A stretch of 64,000 bases of DNA from Paenibacillus sp. BIC5C1 (GCF_032399705.1 NZ_CP135922.1:6448001-6512000), one strand, 5' to 3'; counted from the first letter of the stretch, positions 1-8,383 are shown. Made by a program: numbers and translations. The notes: generated from the sequence alone by a model not told the origin.

Positions 1-159
1 AACTCATTCACTCATGATGTCGCGAATTATTTTGACCGGATATGGAATAATGAAGATGCCGAGTTCACACTGAACCTGGATGAATTCCAAGAAAAGACTA
101 CATTTTTGAAAGAAATCGTATATAAGCTGCAGCTGATTTTGGGATTAACGACCTTCTAA
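1..159 (+). CDS. C-terminal end of a phospholipase D-like protein (partial)
   Basis: Frame 1 is open from the window edge to a TAA at 157-159 and gives the last 52 residues of a protein. The readable tail contains THDVANYFDRIWNN and ends in LILGLTTF. This resembles the C-terminus of phospholipase D-superfamily proteins, where an FDRIW-type segment follows the second HKD motif, but the catalytic motifs lie outside the window. The gene is followed 27 bases later by a strong intrinsic terminator. The family call rests on tail resemblance only; that a gene ends here is more certain. Confidence 0.5.
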   Translation, partial: NSFTHDVANYFDRIWNNEDAEFTLNLDEFQEKTTFLKEIVYKLQLILGLTTF

Positions 160-186
160 TTGAAGATGAAATCTCAAGCATAAACC

Positions 187-216
187 CGCCTGTACACTAA
201 CGTGCAGGCGTTTTTT
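187..216 (+). terminator. Rho-independent terminator of the partial gene
   Basis: A 9-bp stem, CGCCTGTAC with GTGCAGGCG (one G-U pair) around the loop ACTAAC, runs straight into six T residues. It separates the partial gene from the TetR/SMR operon. Confidence 0.88.
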
Positions 217-221
217 GTGCC

Positions 222-272
222 TTGACAGGGAATGTAAAATGTGAAAATATAGGTTACCTAACGACCGTTAGG
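222..272 (+). promoter_or_regulatory. Promoter and palindromic operator of the TetR/SMR operon
   Basis: TTGACA at 222-227 is followed after 17 bases by an AT-rich -10-like AAATAT (245-250). Immediately downstream, 257-272 is a near-perfect dyad, CCTAACGACCGTTAGG, with arms CCTAACG and CGTTAGG. It lies between the -10 and the ribosome binding site of the TetR gene, the usual place for an autorepressing TetR operator. The dyad is seen directly; binding by the adjacent regulator is inferred. Confidence 0.65.
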
Positions 273-281
273 AAGGTGATA

Positions 282-908
282 ATGATGACAGCACATTCGA
301 TTCGAGATGCAGCCTTGTTCCATTTTGCAAGAGATGGATATGAAGGAGCTTCCTTAAGAGCTATCGCTGACGAAGTCGGGATTAAAAAACCGTCCATATA
401 TGCACATTTTAGCGGCAAGGATGACCTGTTTTTGCAAACCCTTGCGCATGCGTTTAAGGATGTTCAGCGTCGAACGCTGGAATATTTTCGCGATCACGCC
501 GATCTGCCACTGGAACAAAGGTTGAAGGGTTTGCTGATATGGTTTGAGCAGGAGTATAACTGTAATGCCTCTGCCCGCTTTATGTTGCGTATGTGTTACT
601 TCCCGCCACTTTCGCTATATAGCGAAGTGATGGATCTAGTTTATCCGTTTCTGGACGGTATGGAACGGTCACTGACACGACTGCTGCAAAGGGCGACGCG
701 CAAGGGGGAACTACAGGCTGTTCCAGCAGAACAAGCTGCGATTACTTATATGACTTTTCTCGATGGCATCACGGTTGAGATTATTTATGGAAGTTCACGT
801 CGATACCGAAGACGGATTGAAGCTTCCTGGCCAGTCTACTGGCATGGCATTCATCATCTGAAACAAGAGGCACAGCCCGTTGTGCTGAAAGGAGATTCAT
901 CATCATGA
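282..908 (+). CDS. TetR-family repressor of the paired SMR exporter (YvdT-like)
   Basis: A 208-residue TetR/AcrR-type regulator. The N-terminal helix-turn-helix (about residues 8-50) carries the typical pattern GASLRAIADEVGIKKPSIYAHF; the rest is the helical ligand-binding and dimerisation domain. ATG 282 is chosen because GGAAGGTGAT at 271-280 is a good ribosome binding site and residues translated from further upstream do not fit the family. The stop overlaps the next start (ATGA), so the gene is translationally coupled to two small exporters. The same order, TetR plus two SMR genes, is known as yvdT-yvdS-yvdR in B. subtilis. It probably represses its own operon through the dyad at 257-272 and is released by a toxic cation or drug; the ligand is unknown. 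Confidence 0.9.
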   Translation: MMTAHSIRDAALFHFARDGYEGASLRAIADEVGIKKPSIYAHFSGKDDLFLQTLAHAFKDVQRRTLEYFRDHADLPLEQRLKGLLIWFEQEYNCNASARFMLRMCYFPPLSLYSEVMDLVYPFLDGMERSLTRLLQRATRKGELQAVPAEQAAITYMTFLDGITVEIIYGSSRRYRRRIEASWPVYWHGIHHLKQEAQPVVLKGDSSS

Positions 909-1246
909 ACCGCAACTGGTTATATGTATTTATCGGGGGACTCATTGAGATTGTATGGGTTAGTGGGCTGAAACACGCCTCCAATGTGTGGGAGTGGGCT
1001 TTGACGGCCCTAGCCATCATCCTCAGCTTTGGATTAATTATCGCCGCTTCCAAAAGATTGCCTGTGGGTACGGTATATGCCGTATTTACGGGGATTGGTA
1101 CAGCAGGTACGGTACTGACCGAAATGCTGCTATTTGGTGAAGCATTCTCACTCGCCAAAGTTTTGCTAATCGGTCTTTTGCTATGTGGTGTGGTCGGACT
1201 GAAACTGGTCACGGATCAACAATCGGCAAAAGGAGGTGAAGCATAA
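905..1246 (+). CDS. Small multidrug resistance (SMR) exporter subunit 1
   Basis: A 113-residue protein with four predicted membrane helices, the standard SMR size. Glu in the first helix (GGLIEIVWVSGLKHA) is the conserved proton/substrate-coupling acidic residue of the EmrE/SugE family. The segment PVGTVYAVFTGIGTAG is the family signature in helix 3. The start overlaps the TetR stop and the stop overlaps the next start (TAATG). SMR proteins encoded as adjacent pairs usually work as heterodimers in the cytoplasmic membrane, exchanging protons for cationic or guanidinium-like compounds. The closest known arrangement is YvdR/YvdS. No guanidine riboswitch is apparent upstream; control seems to be by the TetR gene. 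Confidence 0.9.
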   Translation: MNRNWLYVFIGGLIEIVWVSGLKHASNVWEWALTALAIILSFGLIIAASKRLPVGTVYAVFTGIGTAGTVLTEMLLFGEAFSLAKVLLIGLLLCGVVGLKLVTDQQSAKGGEA

Positions 1247-1560
1247 TGGCTTGGATGGCAATTGTGGGTGCAGGCATATGTGAAATTTTTGGCGTCATCG
1301 GCATTAATGGTGCTTCTTCCCGGAAGGGCTGGCCGTATATCGTGCTCATGCTTGTATCGTTCGTAGTCAGCTTCTCCCTTTTATCCTATGCGATGACTTC
1401 CATTCCCATGGGTACCGCGTATGCGGTGTGGACTGGAATTGGTACGGTGGGCAGCACGCTAACAGGTATGTTCCTGTTCGGTGAGCGGAAGGAGGCCAAG
1501 CGGCTGCTGTTTATTGCCATGATTTTGGTGGCGGCGATTGGATTGAAACTGATTACGTAA
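1246..1560 (+). CDS. Small multidrug resistance (SMR) exporter subunit 2
   Basis: A 104-residue, four-helix SMR protein with the conserved Glu in helix 1 (GAGICEIFGVIGINGA) and the signature PMGTAYAVWTGIGTVGS in helix 3. It starts inside the stop codon of the preceding SMR gene, which points to coupled translation and a heterodimer in equal amounts. It is the last gene of the operon; an intrinsic terminator begins 40 bases after its stop. The substrate cannot be read from the sequence. Confidence 0.9.
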   Translation: MAWMAIVGAGICEIFGVIGINGASSRKGWPYIVLMLVSFVVSFSLLSYAMTSIPMGTAYAVWTGIGTVGSTLTGMFLFGERKEAKRLLFIAMILVAAIGLKLIT

Positions 1561-1600
1561 ATACCTTCATTACAATTTTTATAATATTTAATTATTAATA

Positions 1601-1631
1601 AAGACGACTTCGTTCAGGAAGTCGTCTTTTT
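1601..1631 (+). terminator. Rho-independent terminator after the SMR pair
   Basis: A perfect 11-bp stem, AAGACGACTTC with GAAGTCGTCTT around the loop GTTCAG, ending in a T-run (1627-1631). Confidence 0.9.
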
Positions 1632-1689
1632 GGGATATGATATAAAAGGAAACCTCCTTACACTCTGTTACGTAAGAAAGGATGTCGTG

Positions 1690-1824
1690 ATGATGAAGAA
1701 ATTGTTCGCGCGCATGGGTTCTTTTACCGGTTACATCTTTCTGATCGCTGTGGGAGCCTTTTATTTGTTTGCTCTTGTAGCCATCATCCTTCTAGCCGTT
1801 TACGTCTTTAAGGGCGGAGCCTGA
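1690..1824 (+). CDS. Small single-span membrane protein, 44 residues
   Basis: ATG 1690 follows an AAAGGA ribosome binding site (1677-1682) at good spacing. The product has a short basic N-terminus (MMKKLFARMG) and one long hydrophobic segment of about 25 residues, ending in FKGGA. It is probably a small membrane protein with its N-terminus inside. It lies between the SMR terminator and the yerO-like gene, as a single gene with no obvious partner. No family is recognised. The clean ribosome binding site and typical small-membrane-protein composition support a real gene, but chance cannot be excluded at this length. The 285 bases that follow hold only a weak TACTCAG/CTGAGTA dyad (about 1848-1881) and the next promoter. 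Confidence 0.55.
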   Translation: MMKKLFARMGSFTGYIFLIAVGAFYLFALVAIILLAVYVFKGGA

Positions 1825-2015
1825 AATAGATTATTTTGGACTCATCCTACTCAGCTTGCTCGCCCTAACTAGCCTGAGTACTCATGATTATCATACATAC
1901 TGCAAGGAACATTCGTCGCTCATTACTTTATATAGTTTTTATGGTGTCTAGATGACGTAGAAAAATGCTTCATACCCCTTATATTACGCCTCTTCTTTTT
2001 CCATTTTTCTCCCAT

Positions 2016-2065
2016 TTGAATTCCGTTGTCTTTATCGTTTATACTTGATTTGACCCTAAAGTCAA
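2016..2065 (+). promoter_or_regulatory. Promoter and TetR-type operator of the yerO-swrC operon
   Basis: TTGAAT (2016-2021) and TATACT (2040-2045), separated by 18 bases, form a plausible sigma-A promoter. Starting 4 bases after the -10, TTGAC-N6-GTCAA (2050-2065) is a perfect 5-bp dyad placed to block initiation. It is the likely site for the TetR regulator that follows. Binding is inferred from position. Confidence 0.6.
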
Positions 2066-2109
2066 TTCAAGAACTCGTAAGTTCCGCAGGTGAGGTGACT
2101 GTATCGTTA

Positions 2110-3057
2110 ATGAACCCTATCCATGAAATGAATGAGAAGAAAAAGCTCATTATTACCACAGCACTCAAGCTATTCTCAGCCAAAGGCAGTGCTGCAACCT
2201 CCATGCAGGAGATTGCAGAAATATGTGGGATGTCGAAAGGCAGCCTCTACCTCATGTTCAAATCCAAAGAGGAATTAGAGGCCAGTACGATGGAATACTG
2301 CATATTCACGCTCATGGACGAAATGTCCCAGATTGAACATGAAGCTGGGCTCACTTCGAGAGAACGTCTGCACAAACAGATTGAAACACTGCTTGTACAT
2401 GTATCCGAGCTGAAAGAATTTCTACGTGTGCAAATGCGCAGCATGATGATGGACGAAGAGCAGCATCGCAAGGAAAAGTGCAAACCGCATAACAAGGACC
2501 TGGAGATCCGTACCCTGCACTGGTTTAAGGATAAACTGGAGGATCTGTACGGACCGGAGATTGAACCTTATACCATAGACCTTATTTTGCTCACGCATGG
2601 TCTGTTCCTCTCCTACGTCAAAATCTGGTTTACGGAGATGCCTTCCCTTACCGTATCCAAGATGGCAAGCAACATGCTGCAAACGATCGATTATGCAGCT
2701 CGCGGATTGCTCGATCAACGCCCCGCCCCTCTGGTTCCTTTGGAACATTGGCCAGCATGGAGCAGCGATTCAGATACAGATTCCACAATGATGCGTCATC
2801 CCATTCATATCATCAAACAAATGAAGGATATCATCACTTCTGATATGCCTCCAGGGCAATTGCGCAATGACGCGATGGAGACCATCGCCATCCTGAGACA
2901 GGAAATGATGGAATTCACACCGCGACGTGCCATTATTCTGGGCATGATGCGCAATCTGGATCACATTCATGTCATCCAGCCATTGCACTCCGAGCTTCAG
3001 CACATTATGGATGCCATGTATAGCCGGTTCATCCAGGCTGACTCGTCACAACAATAA
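2110..3057 (+). CDS. TetR-family regulator upstream of swrC (YerO-like)
   Basis: A 315-residue regulator, clearly longer than the usual 190-220 of TetR proteins. The helix-turn-helix is in residues 9-56 (AATSMQEIAEICGMSKGSLY). The long C-terminal part holds the ligand-binding helices plus an extra region of about 100 residues. In B. subtilis the corresponding regulator YerO is also unusually long and lies directly upstream of swrC (yerP), so neighbourhood and size agree. ATG 2110 is preceded by an AGGTGAGGTG ribosome binding site; the open frame extends further upstream but would cross the promoter. The RND exporter follows after 40 bases and is presumably co-transcribed. Autorepression through the dyad at 2050-2065 is likely. 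Confidence 0.88.
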   Translation: MNPIHEMNEKKKLIITTALKLFSAKGSAATSMQEIAEICGMSKGSLYLMFKSKEELEASTMEYCIFTLMDEMSQIEHEAGLTSRERLHKQIETLLVHVSELKEFLRVQMRSMMMDEEQHRKEKCKPHNKDLEIRTLHWFKDKLEDLYGPEIEPYTIDLILLTHGLFLSYVKIWFTEMPSLTVSKMASNMLQTIDYAARGLLDQRPAPLVPLEHWPAWSSDSDTDSTMMRHPIHIIKQMKDIITSDMPPGQLRNDAMETIAILRQEMMEFTPRRAIILGMMRNLDHIHVIQPLHSELQHIMDAMYSRFIQADSSQQ

Positions 3058-3097
3058 AGAAATACAGGGAGAAACAGAGAGGAGAAGAAATCATCGT

Positions 3098-6000
3098 ATG
3101 AAAGGAATTATTAATTTTTCACTGAACAACAAGTTTGCGATCTGGATTCTGACCATCATCGTTTCCTTCGCCGGTTTGTACAGCGGACTGACGATGAAAC
3201 AGGAGACCATTCCAAACATCAATGTGCCATTCTTGAGTGTTACAGCCATTGATCCAGGGGCAGCTCCAGAGGGTATTGTCGAGGATGTCACCAAACCACT
3301 CGAACAGACCTTAAGAAATGTAGAGGGAATTAAGACACTCACCTCCACTTCCATGGAGAACGCCTCTTCCATCACCCTCGAATTTGATTATGGTACCGAT
3401 CTGGATAACGCTACCGCTGCGGTACGCGAAGCACTGAATGAGGTGCAGTTGCCGGATGGTGTACAGAAACCAACCATTTCCAAGTTCAGCATCAACTCCT
3501 TCCCGGTTGTCTCGCTCAGCTTGTCTGACAAGGACGGCGGCGATCTGGAACAATTGACTCGACTGGTTGAAACGGATATCCAGCCTGCACTAGAAGATAT
3601 TGACGGTGTAGCTCAAGTCCAAGTTTCCGGCCAATATGTTAAGGAAGTTCAACTGAAGTTTGACCAGAAAAAAATGAAAGAACTCGGTTTGACTGAAGAT
3701 ACAGTCAACGGCATCGTTCAAGGCTCTTCTGTCCGTGTACCACTCGGACTGTTCGAACTGGACAAAGCGCAGAAAGCTGTCGTTGTTGATGGCAATATCA
3801 TCGATCTGGATGATTTGAAAAATCTCGCCATTCCGGTTGTACCAAGCGGTGCAGGAGCAGGCAGTGGTTCAGCCACAGCACCACAAGGGGCCGGTGCACA
3901 AGCTGGTGGGGCTGCTCAAGGCTCTGCACAAGGTTCTGACCAGGCTGCAGGACAAGCCGCTGGCGGAAATGCCAGCGTGGGCAGCACTTCAGGTGCCGCT
4001 AACGCACCTGGAATTCCAACGGTTAAATTAAGCGAGATCGCCAAAATTGAAGTCATTGGTCAGGCGGAATCCATTTCCCGGACAGACGGTAAGGAATCCA
4101 TCGGGATCTCCATCGTTAAGTCCAATGATGCCAATACAGTTGATGTCGTGAAGGCGGTTAAAGACAAGGCCGAAGAGTTGCAGACGCAGTTCAAAAACGC
4201 TGAGTTGACTGTTTTGCTCGACCAAGGTAAACCTATCCAGGACTCCGTAAACACGATGTTGTTCAAAGCGATGTTTGGTGCTTTGTTCGCCATTCTGATC
4301 ATTCTGTTGTTCCTGCGTGATATTCGTTCCACCATTATTTCTATTATCTCTATCCCGCTCTCCTTGCTCATTGCATTGACAGCACTGAATATGATTGACA
4401 TTACGCTGAACATGATGACCCTGGGTGCCATGACGGTCGCGATTGGACGGGTTGTCGATGACTCCATCGTTGTTATCGAGAATATCTATCGCAGACTGAC
4501 ACTCAAGGGAGAGAAACTTAAAGGCCGTGATTTGATCCGGGAAGCTACCCGGGAAATGTTCATTCCGATCCTCTCTTCCACCATCGTAACCATTGCGGTA
4601 TTCCTGCCGCTGGCACTCGTGAGTGGTATGGTCGGTGAGCTATTTATGCCATTTGCCCTGACGATGGTATTCGCTTTGCTGGCATCCCTGATTGTGGCTG
4701 TTACGATTGTACCGATGCTGGCACATACATTGTTCCGCAAAGGTCTGAAGAACAAGAAGAATCATGAGGAAAAACCGGGCAAGATGGCAGAAGGTTACAA
4801 ACGACTCTTGAACTGGACATTGTCACACAAACTCATCACCGTTGGCGCTGCTGTATTGCTGCTCGTCGGCAGTTTGTTCCTGTATCCGTTCATCGGTGCA
4901 AGTTTCTTGCCGGAACAACAGGATAAATATGTGACGATTACGTACAGTCCGGAAACTGGAGCTTTGCGTGAAGATGTAGAAAAAGAAGCACTTGTAGCCG
5001 AGAAATGGTTGCTTACGCAACCAGGTCTGGAGAAAATGCAGTATTCCATCGGCGGCAGCAATCCGCTGAGCAGCATGGGTGGAGGCAGCTCCAACTCTGC
5101 TCTCTTCTATATCGAATATAACGAAGATACGAAAGACTTTACAAAAGTGAAAGAACAGCTTGTGGAAGGTCTGAAGAAAGAAGTTACTGTAGGAACCTGG
5201 AATGAGCTTGACATGTCCGGGGGTCTGGGAGGCAGCAGCTTGAGCCTTTCCATCTATGGTGACAATGTAGATCAGATCAAACCTGTCTCTGATGAAATTC
5301 TGAAACTGGTTGAAGCAGATACCGAATCTTTTGAAAAAGCCGACACCACGCTCTCCGATACCTACGGGCAATACACACTCGTCGCGGATCAGGAGAAACT
5401 GAGCTCGCTGGGTCTGACCGCTGGCCAACTGGCCATGACGCTCAGCCCTGCACGTGAACGTCCTGTGCTCACGGAAGTGGATATCGACAACAAAACGTAT
5501 AAAGTCTATGTAGAGACTGACAAAAAGACATTTACCAGCATTGCTGATATTGAAAACGAAAAAGTCACTTCACCACTCGGCATCGAAGTACCAATCAAAG
5601 ATGTCGCGAAAGTGGAAGAAGGCACTTCACCGAACTCCATCATGCGTATTGATGGCAAAGTCGTTGTACAGGTGTCAGCCAACATTTTGGCTTCCGATGT
5701 GCAAAAAGCGTCATCAAACTTGCAGGCGAACATCGACAAACTGGATCTGCCTGATGGCGTTGAAGTGAAGTTTGGCGGTACGACCGAACAGATTAATGAC
5801 ACGTTTACCCAACTTGGCCTGGCCATGCTGGCAGCCATTGCGATTGTGTACTTTGTGCTTGTCGTTACGTTCGGCGGTGGACTGGCGCCATTTGCCATCC
5901 TGTTCTCCCTGCCATTTACCATCATTGGTATTATGGTTGGCCTGTTCGTGGCTGGTGGTACGCTTGACGTATCTGCCATGATGGGTGGACTGATGCTGAT

Positions 6001-6316
6001 CGGGATCGTGGTCACCAACGCCATCGTTCTGATCGACCGTGTTATTCACAAGGAAAAAGAGGGAATGCCTACTCGTGAAGCCTTGCTGGAAGCCGGAGCA
6101 ACGCGTCTGCGTCCGATTCTGATGACAGCTCTGGCTACCATTGGTGCCTTGCTGCCACTGGTGACAGGACTTGAAGAAAGCGCAGGGATCATCTCGAAAG
6201 GTCTTGGAATTACCGTAATCGGCGGTCTGATCAGCTCCACGCTGCTGACTCTGGTTATCGTGCCAATCGTGTATGAGTTCCTGATGAAGTTCAAAAAGAA
6301 AAGAATTGAAGATTAA
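3098..6316 (+). CDS. swrC: RND-family efflux transporter (SwrC/AcrB-like)
   Basis: A 1072-residue proton-driven exporter of the HAE-1/AcrB superfamily. An N-terminal membrane helix (about residues 11-30) is followed by a large extracytoplasmic domain, a block of six helices, a second extracytoplasmic domain and a second six-helix block. Helix 4 carries the RND signature GRVVDDSIVVIENI with the paired proton-relay aspartates at about 454-455. SwrC of B. subtilis exports surfactin-like lipopeptides and aids swarming, so this copy may give resistance to amphiphiles. GGAG at 3081-3084 is the ribosome binding site, 13 bases from ATG 3098. Odd feature: about residues 248-305 are a Gly/Ala/Ser/Gln-rich insertion in the first extracytoplasmic domain, just before VKLSEIAKIE. 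A strong terminator follows. The specific symbol is based on family and yerO neighbourhood. Confidence 0.92.
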   Translation: MKGIINFSLNNKFAIWILTIIVSFAGLYSGLTMKQETIPNINVPFLSVTAIDPGAAPEGIVEDVTKPLEQTLRNVEGIKTLTSTSMENASSITLEFDYGTDLDNATAAVREALNEVQLPDGVQKPTISKFSINSFPVVSLSLSDKDGGDLEQLTRLVETDIQPALEDIDGVAQVQVSGQYVKEVQLKFDQKKMKELGLTEDTVNGIVQGSSVRVPLGLFELDKAQKAVVVDGNIIDLDDLKNLAIPVVPSGAGAGSGSATAPQGAGAQAGGAAQGSAQGSDQAAGQAAGGNASVGSTSGAANAPGIPTVKLSEIAKIEVIGQAESISRTDGKESIGISIVKSNDANTVDVVKAVKDKAEELQTQFKNAELTVLLDQGKPIQDSVNTMLFKAMFGALFAILIILLFLRDIRSTIISIISIPLSLLIALTALNMIDITLNMMTLGAMTVAIGRVVDDSIVVIENIYRRLTLKGEKLKGRDLIREATREMFIPILSSTIVTIAVFLPLALVSGMVGELFMPFALTMVFALLASLIVAVTIVPMLAHTLFRKGLKNKKNHEEKPGKMAEGYKRLLNWTLSHKLITVGAAVLLLVGSLFLYPFIGASFLPEQQDKYVTITYSPETGALREDVEKEALVAEKWLLTQPGLEKMQYSIGGSNPLSSMGGGSSNSALFYIEYNEDTKDFTKVKEQLVEGLKKEVTVGTWNELDMSGGLGGSSLSLSIYGDNVDQIKPVSDEILKLVEADTESFEKADTTLSDTYGQYTLVADQEKLSSLGLTAGQLAMTLSPARERPVLTEVDIDNKTYKVYVETDKKTFTSIADIENEKVTSPLGIEVPIKDVAKVEEGTSPNSIMRIDGKVVVQVSANILASDVQKASSNLQANIDKLDLPDGVEVKFGGTTEQINDTFTQLGLAMLAAIAIVYFVLVVTFGGGLAPFAILFSLPFTIIGIMVGLFVAGGTLDVSAMMGGLMLIGIVVTNAIVLIDRVIHKEKEGMPTREALLEAGATRLRPILMTALATIGALLPLVTGLEESAGIISKGLGITVIGGLISSTLLTLVIVPIVYEFLMKFKKKRIED

Positions 6317-6379
6317 TCGACACCTGCTGTTGATCGAATTCAATCATCACTCCGAATTAAGATAAGCTTCTAACATAGA

Positions 6380-6440
6380 ACACCCCTTAGCCCACATTAG
6401 AATGGTTTGTACATTCTGATCTCCGGCTAAGGGGTGTTTT
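6380..6440 (+). terminator. Rho-independent terminator after swrC
   Basis: A perfect 13-bp stem, ACACCCCTTAGCC (6380-6392) with GGCTAAGGGGTGT (6425-6437). The 32-base apical region itself contains AGAATG/CATTCT. A short T-run follows. It ends the yerO-swrC transcript. Confidence 0.88.
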
Positions 6441-6516
6441 ACATTTAGATATGATCTCTTAGCATCGATTATAGAAACATCCAGATGTTAGATAGAGCTA
6501 CATAGGAATAATACAT

Positions 6517-6565
6517 TTTGTTTTATTTCATAAAAGGAAGATATCATTTTGTGAAATAAAACAAA
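6517..6565 (+). promoter_or_regulatory. Perfect 14-bp inverted repeat upstream of the PucR-type gene
   Basis: TTTGTTTTATTTCA (6517-6530) and TGAAATAAAACAAA (6552-6565) are perfect reverse complements separated by 21 bases. The repeat sits 126 bases ahead of the GTG start of the PucR-type regulator, in a 373-base intergenic stretch that otherwise holds only the swrC terminator. It could be a two-half-site operator (centres 35 bp apart, about 3.3 helical turns) or a hairpin in the leader. It has no T-run, so it is not a terminator. The repeat is directly visible; function is inferred. Confidence 0.6.
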
Positions 6566-6690
6566 TGAACGTGAGATTTCAGCTCATCTGCTGTAAACGG
6601 ACTTATAATCAAAACAAACGCTCTTCAGAAGCCCGACTTACAAAACGGGTATGTAAAACTGCATGTATTTGTGGGAAGGACGGTGGTTGT

Positions 6691-8379
6691 GTGGGGGAAA
6701 CGACGCTGCATATTCAGATGAGAGACATGCTGAAACGTCCGGTGTTCCGCAAGGCTGAGGTGCTCGCCAGTGAACGGGCCTTGGAGCGATATGTGCGTTG
6801 GGTGCATATCATGGAGGTTACCGAGGTAGGCAATTTGCTGAATGGCGGGGAACTGGTGCTAACAACCGGCATTGGCTGGCAGGATGATGAAAAGCAGGGA
6901 CTGTCTTTCATGCGCCAGTTAATTGCTCGTGGAGCTGCGGGACTCTGCATCGAACTCGGGGCTCACACCAAGTCCCAGCTTGAATCCATGAAGGAACTTG
7001 CAGCAGAAGAGGATTTTCCACTGATCTGGTTTCACGAACAAGTACGTTATATTGATATTACACAGGACCTGCATTTCGCTCTGATTCGCAGCCACCAGCG
7101 TATGCTTGTCGAGCTCGACAGCCTTACCACCTCGTTCAACCAACTTCTTTTGAATGGAGACGGTGTACAACCACTGCTCCGACTATTGTCTCGAACAACG
7201 GGTTACCCTGTAGCGTTATATCCACTGGATGGCGAAGCAAGTGCCGTTCCCTACTGCCCACCAGACCAACTGGAGATGCGTCGGCAGGAGTGGTTCACAC
7301 GTGGTGGTCATTTGGACAATGGAGATCATCTGGGAGATCATTTCGTGCACAGAAATCATTCGGTGCCTTCACTGGGTGCACTCACCCTGCCTGTTCAGGC
7401 ACTTGATTATGTATTTGCCGATCTGGTGCTCATGCTCGACAAGATGCCGGACCACGATCAGGAGCTGCATAACAGACCCTCTGATGAGTTCATCATCCAG
7501 GCACTGGAACGTTGTGCAGCCGCCATTGCTCAGGACTGGATGCGTACCAAATACATGGAGGAAAAGCGACGCTACAAGGAAGATATGTGGGTCATTGACT
7601 GGCTTAACGGACATCATTCTGCGAAAGAAATCCATGAATATGTATCTGCCGCCGACGCCCAGCTTGCTTCTGGAATAGGTACCGTCATTTTGTTCGATAG
7701 CAATCCCAACTACACAGACAGTCTCAAGCTACAGAAACTGTTAATTCAACGCAATATCGTTGCCCGTTCCGTGTTCTCACGGGAAGGATTCGCCCTGTAC
7801 AGCACGGTTTTAAACCACCAGATCATTCTGATTATCCTTGACCCTTTGCCAGGATCTCAGCGGAAAGGCAGTCTTTGGCGCTGCATTGAACAGTTGCAGC
7901 AGCATGAACAGGAACAGACCCACCGCCTCTTCTCAGGTCTGTTCGGCATCGGTCACAGCTGTGCTGATCTATCACGTCTGAAAGACAGCCTTGAGGCAGC
8001 CAAGGATACCCTGCGCATTCAGAAGGACATCGGTGTGATGCAGCAGCCCTTTTACAGCAATCTCCACTGTTACCGCATTATTTCCAGCATGAAGCAGAGC
8101 GGTAGTCTGGATGATTTCATTGAGGAATATCTCGGGCCGATCATTCGTTATGATGCCGAAAAAGGCGGCCAGTTGTTACGTACGCTTAAACAATATTTTA
8201 TTCTATGCTGCTCCAAGCAGGAGACGGCCACGGCTTTATTTATCGTCCGACAGACGTTATATCACAGATTGCATAAAATTGAGACACTCCTGGGTGATGA
8301 CTATACCCTCCCCGAGAAACGCGTCGCCATCGAACTTGCCATCTATGCATATGAATACGTTCATGGACCACTCGCGTGA
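6691..8379 (+). CDS. PucR-family transcriptional regulator
   Basis: A 562-residue regulator with the PucR architecture. An N-terminal PucR ligand-sensing domain (about residues 8-125, with KAEVLASERALERYVRWVHI and the LNGGELVLTTG motif) is followed by a long central GGDEF-like linker region and a C-terminal PucR helix-turn-helix near the end (TATALFIVRQTLYHRLHKIE). In B. subtilis PucR controls purine catabolism and responds to allantoin-like compounds. Here it is convergent, 4 bases apart at the stops, with the pyrimidine catabolic operon on the other strand, so it is the best candidate regulator of that operon. GTG 6691 is chosen because GGAAGGA (6674-6680) lies 10 bases upstream; the open frame begins earlier but without a ribosome binding site. 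Its inducer is probably a ring-opened or reduced pyrimidine. Confidence 0.88.
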   Translation: MGETTLHIQMRDMLKRPVFRKAEVLASERALERYVRWVHIMEVTEVGNLLNGGELVLTTGIGWQDDEKQGLSFMRQLIARGAAGLCIELGAHTKSQLESMKELAAEEDFPLIWFHEQVRYIDITQDLHFALIRSHQRMLVELDSLTTSFNQLLLNGDGVQPLLRLLSRTTGYPVALYPLDGEASAVPYCPPDQLEMRRQEWFTRGGHLDNGDHLGDHFVHRNHSVPSLGALTLPVQALDYVFADLVLMLDKMPDHDQELHNRPSDEFIIQALERCAAAIAQDWMRTKYMEEKRRYKEDMWVIDWLNGHHSAKEIHEYVSAADAQLASGIGTVILFDSNPNYTDSLKLQKLLIQRNIVARSVFSREGFALYSTVLNHQIILIILDPLPGSQRKGSLWRCIEQLQQHEQEQTHRLFSGLFGIGHSCADLSRLKDSLEAAKDTLRIQKDIGVMQQPFYSNLHCYRIISSMKQSGSLDDFIEEYLGPIIRYDAEKGGQLLRTLKQYFILCCSKQETATALFIVRQTLYHRLHKIETLLGDDYTLPEKRVAIELAIYAYEYVHGPLA

Positions 8380-8383
8380 CCTT

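Noticed and set aside
222..281. Start of the TetR gene at the first in-frame codon (222)
   Set aside because: That start would lie in the -35 element and the upstream residues do not fit the family; ATG 282 has a proper ribosome binding site.
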